Shown here: piece by piece, positions 41,989-50,698 of the stretch
How the letters are laid out: every line of letters starts with the position of its first letter
How positions within the stretch are numbered: position 1 is the first letter of the stretch
From: Phormidium ambiguum IAM M-71
GTDB lineage: Bacteria; Cyanobacteriota; Cyanobacteriia; Cyanobacteriales; Aerosakkonemataceae
Assembly (NCBI RefSeq): GCF_001904725.1
Contig: NZ_MRCE01000034.1
Location: 1 to 61,500 of the forward strand
DNA length: 61,500 nucleotides
Direction: 5' to 3'
Program-made: the position numbers and the translations under genes
Notes under the pieces: model-generated
The model's database searches: none
Told to the model about the DNA's origin: nothing
What the model saw: the letters and a program-made list of their open reading frames with translations, nothing else

Positions 41989-42312
41989 ATGCCGCGTCAG
42001 AGTAAAAGAAGCCAACCGATAGCTAGATTTGACAAAGTGGGAATGGTCAAAGTTGGGCTAATTTTAAAGAATGCACGCGAACAGAAAGGCTTGACGTTGG
42101 ATGAACTCGCCGATCTGACAGGCGTTGGCAAAACCAGACTCAACGATGTGGAATTAGGAAATGGCAATAAACTGATGGTGGATACTTTAGAAGCATATCG
42201 ACGGGTAATTCGTCCATTAAATCCTGAGACTGGAGAAGTTTACCAGTGTTGGGAATTATTAGAAATTGCCATGATTTTAGAAGATCCACCGGAATTGGAA
42301 GTCCAGAAGTAG
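41989..42312 (+). CDS. XRE-family HTH transcriptional regulator
   Basis: A 107-residue protein with an N-terminal basic stretch (MPRQSKRSQPIARFDKVG). A Cro/C1-type HTH follows (LILKNAREQKGLTLDELADL, then TGVGKTRLNDVELGN), and a short C-terminal helix with the acidic tail EDPPELEVQK closes the chain. There is no sensor domain. The operator-like repeats upstream suggest autoregulation. Starts at TTG 41974 and GTG 41983 are also possible (AAGAGG lies 10 nt before the GTG). Such small regulators often belong to toxin-antitoxin or mobile modules, but no toxin is recognised next to it. Confidence 0.82.
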   Translation: MPRQSKRSQPIARFDKVGMVKVGLILKNAREQKGLTLDELADLTGVGKTRLNDVELGNGNKLMVDTLEAYRRVIRPLNPETGEVYQCWELLEIAMILEDPPELEVQK

Positions 42313-42487
42313 GTAAAGGTTGGAATTAGATATGGCGATCGATCGGCGGTTCAAAAAGGTCTATTTTTAAAGATGGCGGGATTTGTTGACTTCAAAGCTG
42401 TGGTGGATCGAGAACAACTGCGTCCTCTGCGCCTGGAGCGGTTCAACTATGATAAATCTGGTTGAATAAACACTTACAGAAAAAGCC

Positions 42488-43489
42488 GTGAAAGCAGTAC
42501 TAATGACAGCAGCAGGAAATCCAGAAGTCCTGCAACTTCAGGAACTCCCAGATCCTAAAATTGAAAAAGACACAGAAATCCTCGTGCGACTCCACGCCGC
42601 CGGAGTCAATCCCATCGACACCAAATTGCGACAACGAGGAACCTTTTATCCCGATCGAATGCCTGCTATTTTAGGATGTGATGGCGCAGGAGTAGTCGAA
42701 GCAGTAGGTAGCGCAGTACAAAAATTCCGAGTTGGCGACGAAGTTTATTTTTGTTGTGGGGGACTAGGAACGCAACAAGGGAACTACGCTGAAAAAATAG
42801 TTGTAGATGAGAAATTTGTCGCTTATAAACCGAAAAACCTGAGTTTTGCCGAAGCAGCAGCCGCACCTTTAGTTATTATTACGGCTTGGGAATCATTGTA
42901 CGATCGCGGACGCTTAGAAGCTGGAAGAAAAGTTTTAATTCATGCAGGTGCAGGGGGAGTTGGGCACGTAGCCATCCAGCTGGCAAAATTACAAGGAGCA
43001 GACGTTTGCACCACTGTGAGTAATCAAGAAAAAGCTGATTTTGTCCGTCAACTCGGCGCAGATGAAATTATCTTTTACAAACAAACTGATTTTGTCCAAG
43101 CTGCATTAAATTGGACAAATGGAGAAGGAGTAGACCTTGCGTTTGATACCGTTGGCGGCGAAACTTTCTTTAAAACCGTTCCCGCAGTTAAAGTTTACGG
43201 AGATCTCGTTACTATTTTAGAACCCGATACCACACAGGGGAACTTAAAAACTGCCAGATTACGGAATTTGCGAATTAGCTTAGAATTAATGCTGACACCG
43301 ATGCTGCAAGGTTTAGTTGAAGATCAACGACATCAGGCGAAAATTTTGACAGAATCAGCCCGTTTAATTGAGCAAGGTCAGCTAAAAATTCATGTTAGTC
43401 AAACTTTTCCCTTAGCTGAAGCTGCTGCGGCTCATCGCTTGTTAGAATCCGGCTCAGTTACGGGTAAATTAGTTTTACTAATCGAATAA
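42488..43489 (+). CDS. NADPH:quinone oxidoreductase-like MDR protein
   Basis: A 333-residue medium-chain reductase. It opens MKAVLMTAAGNPEVLQLQEL with a GTG start. It has VNPIDTKLRQRG and GCDGAGVVEAVG, the nucleotide-binding motif HAGAGGVGHVAIQLAK, and ends SGSVTGKLVLLIE. Zinc-binding cysteines are absent, so it is a zinc-independent quinone reductase/zeta-crystallin type. It is cytoplasmic, with substrate unknown, probably quinones or alpha,beta-unsaturated carbonyls. A CCTTCTG heptamer array follows the gene. Confidence 0.92.
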   Translation: MKAVLMTAAGNPEVLQLQELPDPKIEKDTEILVRLHAAGVNPIDTKLRQRGTFYPDRMPAILGCDGAGVVEAVGSAVQKFRVGDEVYFCCGGLGTQQGNYAEKIVVDEKFVAYKPKNLSFAEAAAAPLVIITAWESLYDRGRLEAGRKVLIHAGAGGVGHVAIQLAKLQGADVCTTVSNQEKADFVRQLGADEIIFYKQTDFVQAALNWTNGEGVDLAFDTVGGETFFKTVPAVKVYGDLVTILEPDTTQGNLKTARLRNLRISLELMLTPMLQGLVEDQRHQAKILTESARLIEQGQLKIHVSQTFPLAEAAAAHRLLESGSVTGKLVLLIE

Positions 43490-43525
43490 ATGCAATTTTA
43501 TCGTAGAAAGCAAAAAGGAATTTTC

Positions 43526-43586
43526 CCTTCTGCCTTCTGCCTTCTGCCTTCTGCCTTCTGCCTTCTGCCTTCTGCCTTCTGCCTTC
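43526..43586. repeat. (CCTTCTG)8 tandem heptamer array
   Basis: Eight perfect copies of CCTTCTG (43526-43581) plus a partial copy, ending four bases before the ilvH stop codon. It is the same STRR unit as at the window ends. Confidence 0.95.
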
Positions 43587-43589
43587 GTA

Positions 43590-44111
43590 TTAGGCTAGTT
43601 TTGCTTCCAAAGACTTGAGGAATTCGGTGTTAACGCCAGATTCACGAGTCAGAGAAATTTTGCCAGTGCGGGCAATTTCCCGAATCCCAAATTTTTGTAA
43701 TACTTGGACGATCGCCACCATTTTACCAGGGTCGCCCACCACTTCTAGAGTTAAGGAATCTTCCGATACATCCACAACTCGCGCCCGGAAAATTTGCGCC
43801 AACTCAATCACTTCCGAACGAGTGCTAGCAGTAGCATTGACCTTCATCAACATTAATTCCCGTTCCACAGAAGGAATCTCAGTCACATCTTGAACTTTGA
43901 GGACATTAATTAACTTATAGAGTTGCTTAGTTAACTGTTCAATTACGCGATCGTCTCCAGGTACTACCATCGTAATCCGGGAAATCCCCATTTGTTCCGC
44001 AGGCCCCACAGCCAGACTTTCAATATTAAAACCCCGACGGGCGAATAAACCTGCAATCCGAGATAATACCCCGGCTTCATCTTCAACTAAAACAGAAAGT
44101 GTGTGTTTCAT
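43590..44111 (-). CDS. ilvH: Acetolactate synthase small (regulatory) subunit
   Basis: A 173-residue protein with an N-terminal ACT domain ([24 protein letters not shown], residues 4-28). The valine-binding region follows ([20 protein letters not shown]), and the C-terminal domain contains [18 protein letters not shown]. It confers valine feedback on the catalytic subunit of branched-chain amino acid synthesis, which is encoded elsewhere. The length is normal. A small upstream reading frame rich in Leu/Val and possible hairpins lie in the 5' leader. Confidence 0.95.
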   Translation of the reverse strand: MKHTLSVLVEDEAGVLSRIAGLFARRGFNIESLAVGPAEQMGISRITMVVPGDDRVIEQLTKQLYKLINVLKVQDVTEIPSVERELMLMKVNATASTRSEVIELAQIFRARVVDVSEDSLTLEVVGDPGKMVAIVQVLQKFGIREIARTGKISLTRESGVNTEFLKSLEAKLA

Positions 44112-44129
44112 TATTCGGTAAAAAATCCT

Positions 44130-44204
44130 TCAGCGCAGGCAGCTTTTGCTGCGGATAGCACGATGCACTGCCAGTAACACCGACCTTTCTGCCGATCCAG
44201 ACAT
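44130..44204 (-). CDS. Possible leader peptide of ilvH
   Basis: A 24-codon frame ends 18 nt before the ilvH start and reads MSGSAERSVLLAVHRAIRSK then SCLR. It contains a Val-Leu-Leu-Ala-Val run and an Ile, the residues made by the pathway. Downstream are a GCAGC-AAAA-GCTGC hairpin and a T-run, and an alternative pairing of the upstream GCTGCTTTTGC with GCAAAAGCTGC. No ribosome-binding site is visible before its ATG, so this is a weak, speculative call. Confidence 0.3.
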   Translation of the reverse strand: MSGSAERSVLLAVHRAIRSKSCLR

Positions 44205-44422
44205 TGCAAAAGCAGCTTTAGTAATAATTACTATCTTACTGCCACTGTTGGGCTAAAAAAATTACTTAAGCATCTTTTATTGATTCTAGAGGAAGTCGTG
44301 TCATTTTCGGTTTTCGATTATCCCTACAATCAATAAATATTTCTGGAGATTCATGCCACCAAATAGAAAAAACTGTTTAATTTAAAATTGTTCTTGTTAA
44401 TTGCTATTGGAGGAAAGTCCCA
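44205..44422. other. Intergenic region between ilvH leader and BON gene
   Basis: The remainder of the 311-bp divergent gap. It contains part of an 11-bp inverted pair (GCAAAAGCAGC) and otherwise AT-rich promoter-like sequence. No gene is recognised. Confidence 0.45.
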
Positions 44423-44764
44423 ATGGGTTGGTTACAGCGAATATTTGGATTCGGGAAACCTGCTGATGCTCAGACAAATCCAGAACCGACTGGAACTGAC
44501 GATCAGGGAAACGCCATTCCCCCAGAGCGAGTAGGATTGAATGGTGAGTACGACCAAAGCGGTTTAGCTAAAAGAGTCGCCCTGGCTTTTGATGAAGATC
44601 CTAGCTTAGATGATATCAACTCTCTTTGGGTAGCTCAAACTGGTGGAACTGTAGTTTTGAAAGGAAGTGTTCCTAGTCAAGATGTTCTTGATCAAATGGT
44701 ATCAATTGCTGGTGGTGTTAGTGGTGCCACCTCTGTAGACACCGATCAAGTTCAGGTTGGTTAA
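44423..44764 (+). CDS. Small BON-domain protein
   Basis: A 113-residue protein. The N-terminus is MGWLQRIFGFGKPADAQ without a classical signal peptide. The BON domain occupies about residues 45-113 (LAKRVALAFDEDPSLDDINSL, GTVVLKGSVPSQDVLDQMVS). BON domains bind lipid or help cell-envelope stability; the lack of a LysM or signal makes the location uncertain. GGAGGAAAG gives a strong ribosome-binding site before the ATG. It is a single gene. Confidence 0.85.
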   Translation: MGWLQRIFGFGKPADAQTNPEPTGTDDQGNAIPPERVGLNGEYDQSGLAKRVALAFDEDPSLDDINSLWVAQTGGTVVLKGSVPSQDVLDQMVSIAGGVSGATSVDTDQVQVG

Positions 44765-44802
44765 GCACTTTTCGGCTCTTTCTGGTCAAAGATGATGAAT
44801 GC

Positions 44803-45762
44803 CTAAGAGCGTTTAACCACTAGTTGCTGAGGTGTCGTCGGAAATTGATTTGTGGCTGTCTGCCATGAATCAATCCAGTCTAGGATAATTTGGTTAACTT
44901 GTTCTGGGCATTCATCATGGGGGCAATGTCCAGCATTTTCAATCTCGATTACTTGTAAGTTGGAGTTGTATTGGGTGAAATGCTGGGCTAAATGTTTGGG
45001 AACCATTTTGTCTTGTGCGCCCCACAAGAGCAACAGGGGAATGTTTAAGTTGGGAAGTAATGATTTGACGCTACGGTTAAATCCCGAACTGGTCATGGCT
45101 TTGAGAATAGCGCAAAATGCTTGTACGGAACCTCGGTCTTGGGCTGGCCCGGTGAGAATGTCTATGAGTTCATCGGTGACAGCTTCTGGGTTAGAGTAGG
45201 CAAGTCCTGCCCAACTTTTCACTCGGCGCGGGTGTCTGACCCAATAAAAGAGTGTGGAGAGGAGTATTGGGGATAATATTAAACTTTTAATGCTGGCAAC
45301 TAGCGATCGCAATTGTGGCGGAATCATCTCTTCTTCTAATGAAGGGTCTGGTAAACTCATCATGACTACCCCAGCCACCATTTCTGGATATGTAGCCGCT
45401 GCCGTTAAAGCTACCAAAGAACCGATCGAATTACCTACTAAAACTACAGGCTGGCGGATAAAAGTTCGCCAAAAATCATAAACTTGCTCTACCCAAAGCT
45501 TCACGTTGTAGCGTGCAGAAGCTTTTTCCGAAGCCCCAAAACCCAACATATCCAGGGCATATACCGGATGCACTTGACTAAATACATTTAAATTTTGCCG
45601 CCAATGTCCGATCGAAGTTCCAAAACCATGCAACAAAATTAATGGTGTAGCATTGACCACAGGCTGAGGAGAACGAATATAAGTGTAGCGAGTTTGCCAA
45701 CCTCGCCACACCCAATCCCTTTGAGAGCCTATTCTTTGCTGCCAATGCACAAAACTTGTCAC
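44803..45762 (-). CDS. Alpha/beta hydrolase
   Basis: A 319-residue serine hydrolase fold. It has the oxyanion loop LLHGFGTSIGHW, nucleophile Ser in GNSIGS, acid Asp in LWGAQDKMVPK and His in NAGHCPHDECPE. The substrate is not known. I chose a GTG start at 45762 because AGAGGAG lies 5 nt upstream. Longer frames to 45912 would translate a G-rich repeat (FPFPLSPFPPFPFSPSPLP), which is unlikely to be protein. It is convergent with the BON gene, with 38 bp between. Confidence 0.88.
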   Translation of the reverse strand: MTSFVHWQQRIGSQRDWVWRGWQTRYTYIRSPQPVVNATPLILLHGFGTSIGHWRQNLNVFSQVHPVYALDMLGFGASEKASARYNVKLWVEQVYDFWRTFIRQPVVLVGNSIGSLVALTAAATYPEMVAGVVMMSLPDPSLEEEMIPPQLRSLVASIKSLILSPILLSTLFYWVRHPRRVKSWAGLAYSNPEAVTDELIDILTGPAQDRGSVQAFCAILKAMTSSGFNRSVKSLLPNLNIPLLLLWGAQDKMVPKHLAQHFTQYNSNLQVIEIENAGHCPHDECPEQVNQIILDWIDSWQTATNQFPTTPQQLVVKRS

Positions 45763-46190
45763 ACTAACTCCTCTGTTGCAAAAAGATTTACAAAACTTAC
45801 CCTTGATTCTCATTGTAGTCTGTGTTTTTTGCGATCGCGGCAGGGGGGATGGGGAAAAGGGGAAAGGGGGAAAAGGGGAGAGGGGAAAAGGGAAAAACGG
45901 GAATTTTTGCATTCATTCCCAGCCCCCAATCCCCAGTCCCCCCACCTCCCTATCCCCCTACCTCCTTACCTCTTCTGCCTTTCTTACGAGACAAAACGGG
46001 CAAATGGAAAATAAAATTAAGAATGAGCTTAAAAAAATTAAGCTCATGAGAATCTAAAGACAAGCTGGTAGATAAATAGTGGCGGTTTCTTGCTTTGACT
46101 GGAAAGTTCAGCCGTTGATACTGTCTGTAATTCCGATAACTACCGCTTGTAGGCGCAATTAAGTTGTTTGTTAACTTTATACCCAACTAA
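45763..46190. other. Intergenic region upstream of infC
   Basis: A 428-bp divergent gap with a long G-rich STRR tract (GGGGAAAAGGGG type, about 45840-45900) and its C-rich counterpart (about 45922-45965). A 10-bp palindromic stem ATGAGCTTAA/TTAAGCTCAT follows at 46023-46047. No ORF is credible. The stem may form in the infC leader. Confidence 0.6.
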
Positions 46191-46724
46191 ATGACATTAA
46201 TCGAAACAAAACGCCCGAATAATCAACCTCAAATCAACGAACGGATTAGATTTCCCAAAATTCGCGTAATTGACACCGATGGTGGTCAATTAGGGATCAT
46301 AACTCCTAGAGAAGCTTTAGCGATCGCCAACGAAAAAGAATTAGACTTGGTGTTAGTCAGTGATAAAGCTGACCCTCCGGTTTGCCGCATCATGGACTAT
46401 GGCAAATTCAAGTTCGAGCAAGAGAAAAAAGCACGAGAAGCTCGGAAAAAGCAGCATACTGCTGAAGTCAAAGAAGTCAAAATGCACTACAACATTGACC
46501 ACCATGACTACAAAGTGAGAATAGCTCATGCCAAGCGCTTTTTAAATGATGGCAACAAAGTAAAAGCTACCGTCATGTTTCGTGGTCGAGAAATTCAACA
46601 CAGCAATTTAGCAGAAGACTTACTCAACCGCATGGCTTCGGATTTGCAAGAATTCGGCGAAGTACAACAAGCGCCCAAAAAAGAAGGACGTAACATGATG
46701 TTACTTTTAGCTCCGAAGAAGTAA
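46191..46724 (+). CDS. infC: Translation initiation factor IF-3
   Basis: A 177-residue two-domain IF-3. The N-domain has [20 protein letters not shown], a basic linker ([20 protein letters not shown]) follows, and the C-domain holds the conserved [20 protein letters not shown] and MFRGREIQH. It binds the 30S subunit and proofreads start-codon choice. It uses an ATG start here rather than the rare AUU of enterobacteria. The ribosomal genes rpmI and rplT that often follow infC are not downstream. Confidence 0.96.
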   Translation: MTLIETKRPNNQPQINERIRFPKIRVIDTDGGQLGIITPREALAIANEKELDLVLVSDKADPPVCRIMDYGKFKFEQEKKAREARKKQHTAEVKEVKMHYNIDHHDYKVRIAHAKRFLNDGNKVKATVMFRGREIQHSNLAEDLLNRMASDLQEFGEVQQAPKKEGRNMMLLLAPKK

Positions 46725-47050
46725 GGGACTGGGGACTGGGGACTGGGGACTGGGAAGTTTTGAGTTTTGAGTTAGGAACTTCTTCTCCCCTGCTCCCCTG
46801 CCCCCCTGCTCCCCTGCTTTTCTTCAGTCATTGGTCAGAAAGTCGTGATACTCTACATATTATCGTGGTGCGATCGACGGCAAAAGTTGTCACAATAGAC
46901 GTTGCCGGAAAATTTTGCCATGAAAATCAGTAATAATAAATTGTGAATGGTTCATTGTTCATTGGTCTGGTAAAAAAGTAATGAACTGTGAATCCCCGAT
47001 TACAGAATGGCTAAAGTTAGCAGGCGTGCAGTATCGATTCGGAGATTCAG
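46725..47050. other. STRR-rich gap after infC
   Basis: It opens with four GGGACTG heptamers (46725-46755), then a C-rich CCCCTGCTCCCCTGC tract (about 46783-46818). The rest is AT-rich with dispersed TTCATTG units. A 31-codon frame at 46981-47076 overlaps the next gene's start and is not supported. Confidence 0.7.
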
Positions 47051-50000
47051 ATGACGCTGAAAAATCCGTTGTTTAATAGCCGTGGATGGACGCGGATATT
47101 GTTGCAAGGGCTGAATCTTCGTGCTGAAGAAAGCGAACGCACCTTGCTAATGTTTGCTGTTTATACAACCACTTCGGTAGGTCTTTTGTGGCTAGAAGCT
47201 ACTACTGTGGCTTTATTTTTAGAGCAGTATGGCTCGACTAAATTGCCTTGGATTTATATGGCTAGCGCCGTTATGGGTTCAGGCTTGGGTATTCTTTCGA
47301 CTTGGATGCAGAGGGTTTTACCACTGCGGAAGTTTGTAGTTTTAATTGGGTTAATTTCAGCTATTCCTTTATTATTATTTAGGTTAGGTTTGGAGGTTAA
47401 TTCTTTAGGTTGGCTGACAATATTTCTATTACCTCTGTGGGTTGATGGTGGCTACTCGCTGAATCATTTAACTACTTCTTTAACGGCTAATCAATTATTT
47501 AATATTCGAGAAATTAAACGGACTTTTCCTTTAATTAGTAGCGGTGTTTTAGTTGCTGATGTATTAAGTGGTTTTTCTTTACCACTTTTACTGAAATTAG
47601 TAGGAATAAATAATGTAATTTTGGTATCAGCAGGAATGCTGGTGCTGGGTGCGGGAATATTATTTTATTTAAGCCGACGTTATAAACAAGCATTTCCTGA
47701 TGCTCCTTATCGAGATTTGCAAGATGAGCAATCAGATTATACGAACCGTCGGTTGAAAGGGCCGTTACAAGAATATGCAATTTATTTATTTGGGTTTTTC
47801 ATAGTTTCCCAAATTCTACTGTTGTTAATTGATTTTCAGTATTTAACGCAGTTGGAATTAAAGTTTGATGTGAAACAAATTGCGAGTTTCTTGGGTTTAT
47901 TTAGTGGAATTGTTGGGATTTTTGAATTAATTACTCAATGGTTTGTTTCCAGCCGAGTTATTGAACGGATGGGCGTATTCCTCACGGCAATGTTGCCTGG
48001 AGCAGTTTTGAGTACGTTTGGGTTACTGCCTTTGACAGGGTTGGTACAATTATTTGCTGGTTTAATAATTTTAAAATTTGCTGATGAGTTGTTACGCTAC
48101 ACTTTTGTTGCTAGTACATCATCGGTTTTGTTTCAGCCAATTCCAGATAATTTACGGGGAAATATTGAGACTAAAGCGCGTGGTATTGCTGAACCTGTAG
48201 CAACTGGGTTGACAGGGGTTGGGATTTTAGCGGTAATTTGGGTGTTGAATTGGGGAATCGGTAATGGTTCCGAAACTGCTAAAGTTAATTTGTTGAGTTG
48301 GATTATTGTTGTAGGAATAGTTCTGTTTTCTTTGGGTTGGTTGTTGGTAGTTTGGTTGTTGCGATCGCGTTATCTTGATTTGCTAGTTTTAAGCGCCCAA
48401 AGAGGACAGTTAAGCGGAGTTGGTGATGTTGATTTACGCATTCTGAAACGAGCGGTAGTAGAAGTTTTAGAAGGTACGAATAGCTCGGAAGCAGATAAAC
48501 GTTCCTGTATTGAATTGCTGACGCAAATTGACCCAGAAAATGTGGGAGAAGTTTTAGCACCATTACTGAAGGTATTAACGCCAAATTTGCAGTACCAAAG
48601 TTTGGAAAGTATGCTAATTTCTCCTCATACTCACTATTTACCTTATGTTAAAGGTTTAATTGGTGAAACAGCAGAAATTAGTGAGGAATATCGAGAAACA
48701 CACAGGGGATTTACTTCCAGTTCTCACTTACAACCAGAAGTTTTGGCATTGGCTTTGCGCTATGTTTGGTTAACGGAACCAAATCCAGATTTATTGGCAC
48801 TAAAACCTTATCTCGATCCAGAAATTAACCCGGTAGTGAGGGGAACTGCGGCGGCTTTGTTGTTGAGGTTGGGAAATACGGTGCAAAAGGCTGAGGCGAC
48901 TTCGGCTTTACGACGGATGCTGACTCATCCTGACGAAGAAGAACGGGTGATGGGTTGTCGAGCACTGGGAGATGCGGCGTATCTACAAGCGTTGCGGGTG
49001 AATATTCCGGGTTTGTTGAAGGATAAATCTTTGCGGGTGAGGCGAGCTTTGCTGGAGGCGATCGCAGCTACCCAATTAGAAGAGTATTATCCGGCTTTGC
49101 TACGAGGTTTGGAATATAAATCAACTAGAGATGCAGCTATTGGTGGTTTGGAAAGATTGGAAAATGAAGCGATTCCAATGGTGTTGAGTTTAGCAACCAA
49201 TATCCAAAAACCAGATTTAATTAGACGATATGCTTGGGATGTTTTGGGACGAATTGGGACGAAAGAAGCACAGAATGTTTTGGTGGCTAATTTGATGACG
49301 GCTTGGGGAAATACGCGCCGACATATTTTACAAATTTTGCTGAAGTTACCCCATGAAACTGGGATTGATGCTGTTCTCGATCGCTTAGGTCGCAGCGGTG
49401 TTGAAACATTAATTGGTCAAGAATTGATGTTTGTTGGTCAAATTTATGCTGCGTTGGTAGACCTGAAGGCAGCTAATTTGGAAGTTCCCGAATTTGAGTT
49501 GGTTGTGAAAGCTTTTCAAGGTGATTTGACAGATGCGGCGGAAAGGTGTTTTCTGTTAATGAAGTTTCTTTATTCTCCAGATACTATTCAAGCGGCAGCT
49601 TTTAATTTACGATCGGGTTCCCCATCAGATATGGCGAGGGGATTAGAAATATTAGACCAAACTGTTGATATTTTCAGTAAACGAGAATTATTAATTGTTT
49701 TGGAAAGACACTCGGATGAAGAAAAATTGCGGAATCTGGCGGGTATAATAGCTTATCAACCTTTAGAGGCACGCGATCGAATTCGGCGATTGTTATCTTT
49801 AAGGCGTTTTTTATCAGATTGGTCTTTAGCTTGTTGTTTCCATTTAGCTTCTTCGCTGCGGTGGAATCTTACGGCTGAACCAACTTTGGCTTGTCTGCGT
49901 CATCCCACTGGTTTTGTGCGAGAAGCAGCAATTGCTTACCTGAAAGTAGCTTCCCCGCGTGCTTTGTCGGAACTGCTTCCGAAGCTGAAACAAGATCCCG

Positions 50001-50056
50001 ATCGTTTGGTAGCTGCTCAAGTGCAGCAAATAATGGCAGAGTTAGGTAATAGGTAA
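47051..50056 (+). CDS. Membrane transporter-like protein with C-terminal HEAT repeats
   Basis: A 1001-residue protein. Residues 30-440 carry about 12 hydrophobic segments resembling an MFS or nucleotide (NTP/NDP antiporter-like) carrier. The last 500 residues are helical HEAT-like repeats (LRILKRAVVEVLEGT, VVRGTAAALLLRLG, KSLRVRRALLEAIAATQLEE). The next gene encodes a cyclic-nucleotide-binding protein. In other bacteria, similar carrier-HEAT proteins are found fused to a cNMP domain, so these two probably form one functional unit; that comparison is from memory. Substrate unknown. Confidence 0.75.
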   Translation: MTLKNPLFNSRGWTRILLQGLNLRAEESERTLLMFAVYTTTSVGLLWLEATTVALFLEQYGSTKLPWIYMASAVMGSGLGILSTWMQRVLPLRKFVVLIGLISAIPLLLFRLGLEVNSLGWLTIFLLPLWVDGGYSLNHLTTSLTANQLFNIREIKRTFPLISSGVLVADVLSGFSLPLLLKLVGINNVILVSAGMLVLGAGILFYLSRRYKQAFPDAPYRDLQDEQSDYTNRRLKGPLQEYAIYLFGFFIVSQILLLLIDFQYLTQLELKFDVKQIASFLGLFSGIVGIFELITQWFVSSRVIERMGVFLTAMLPGAVLSTFGLLPLTGLVQLFAGLIILKFADELLRYTFVASTSSVLFQPIPDNLRGNIETKARGIAEPVATGLTGVGILAVIWVLNWGIGNGSETAKVNLLSWIIVVGIVLFSLGWLLVVWLLRSRYLDLLVLSAQRGQLSGVGDVDLRILKRAVVEVLEGTNSSEADKRSCIELLTQIDPENVGEVLAPLLKVLTPNLQYQSLESMLISPHTHYLPYVKGLIGETAEISEEYRETHRGFTSSSHLQPEVLALALRYVWLTEPNPDLLALKPYLDPEINPVVRGTAAALLLRLGNTVQKAEATSALRRMLTHPDEEERVMGCRALGDAAYLQALRVNIPGLLKDKSLRVRRALLEAIAATQLEEYYPALLRGLEYKSTRDAAIGGLERLENEAIPMVLSLATNIQKPDLIRRYAWDVLGRIGTKEAQNVLVANLMTAWGNTRRHILQILLKLPHETGIDAVLDRLGRSGVETLIGQELMFVGQIYAALVDLKAANLEVPEFELVVKAFQGDLTDAAERCFLLMKFLYSPDTIQAAAFNLRSGSPSDMARGLEILDQTVDIFSKRELLIVLERHSDEEKLRNLAGIIAYQPLEARDRIRRLLSLRRFLSDWSLACCFHLASSLRWNLTAEPTLACLRHPTGFVREAAIAYLKVASPRALSELLPKLKQDPDRLVAAQVQQIMAELGNR

Positions 50057-50149
50057 TAGGCATCTACCTACTACCCTCCACCCTTGAGGATTTTGATTGC
50101 CGATTTTCGATTTTTGATTAAGGAATCGGTTGCAACCGGAATTAATTAA

Positions 50150-50178
50150 TCTAAAATCTAAAGTCTAAAATCTAAAAT
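50150..50178. repeat. AATCTAA-type heptamer repeats
   Basis: Four degenerate copies of TCTAAAA/TCTAAAG between the HEAT and cNMP genes. The same unit recurs at about 58494-58514. Confidence 0.75.
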
Positions 50179-50215
50179 CCCACTACCTATACCAGCAATA
50201 ATTAATTAGTAATCA

Positions 50216-50695
50216 ATGTTAACCAGTGTTGAAAGACTATTATTTGTGAGAAACGTACCCATCTTTCAAGAATTACGGGATGATTTTCTTGTTAGATTAG
50301 CTTCGGTAATGGATGAATTATCTTTTCCGGCTAAACATACGATTTTTACTCAAGGACAAGAAGGGCGATCGCTCTATATTGTAGTACTAGGCCAAGTGAA
50401 AGTTCATATTGGTAATCAAGAATTAGCTCAACTAGGGCCTGGTGCTTGCTTTGGAGAAATGTCTTTATTTGATGCTGAACCTCGTTCTGCTTCTGTCTCA
50501 ACTTTAGCCAATTGTGAATGTTTGATGTTAACCCAACAACAATTGTATGATGCTATTGAAGAAACACCTGGAATTGCGATTAATATTATTCGATTGCTTT
50601 CCCGACGCATTCGGGAATTAAATGAAAAAATCAATGCTCAAACAATGAGTCGAGGCATAGAAGATTCAACTAGTGGGAAAAAATTAGTAGGTTAA
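50216..50695 (+). CDS. Cyclic-nucleotide-binding domain protein without DNA-binding domain
   Basis: A 159-residue protein that is one cNMP-binding (CAP-like) domain. The phosphate-binding cassette FGEMSLFDAEPRSASVS keeps Glu81 and Arg90, which contact the ligand's ribose and phosphate, so real cAMP/cGMP binding is plausible. No helix-turn-helix follows, only a short polar tail. It lies 159 bp downstream of the carrier-HEAT gene on the same strand and may regulate it. It is convergent with the GGDEF gene, with 3 bp between. Confidence 0.88.
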   Translation: MLTSVERLLFVRNVPIFQELRDDFLVRLASVMDELSFPAKHTIFTQGQEGRSLYIVVLGQVKVHIGNQELAQLGPGACFGEMSLFDAEPRSASVSTLANCECLMLTQQQLYDAIEETPGIAINIIRLLSRRIRELNEKINAQTMSRGIEDSTSGKKLVG

Positions 50696-50698
50696 TGT

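Noticed and set aside
42373-42465. 30-residue frame MAGFVDFKAVVDREQLRPLR...
   Set aside because: Protein-like and possibly a remnant of a decayed gene, but too short and without an upstream signal to support as a gene.
44409-44422. GGAGGAAAGTCCC resembling the RNase P RNA core motif
   Set aside because: No further RNase P conserved elements follow; it is the ribosome-binding site of the BON-domain gene.
45763-45912. N-terminal extension of the alpha/beta hydrolase to 45912
   Set aside because: It would translate a low-complexity G-rich repeat; a GTG with AGAGGAG at 45762 fits better.
46981-47076. 31-codon frame overlapping the start of the carrier-HEAT gene
   Set aside because: No ribosome-binding site; overlap with a real start makes chance likely.
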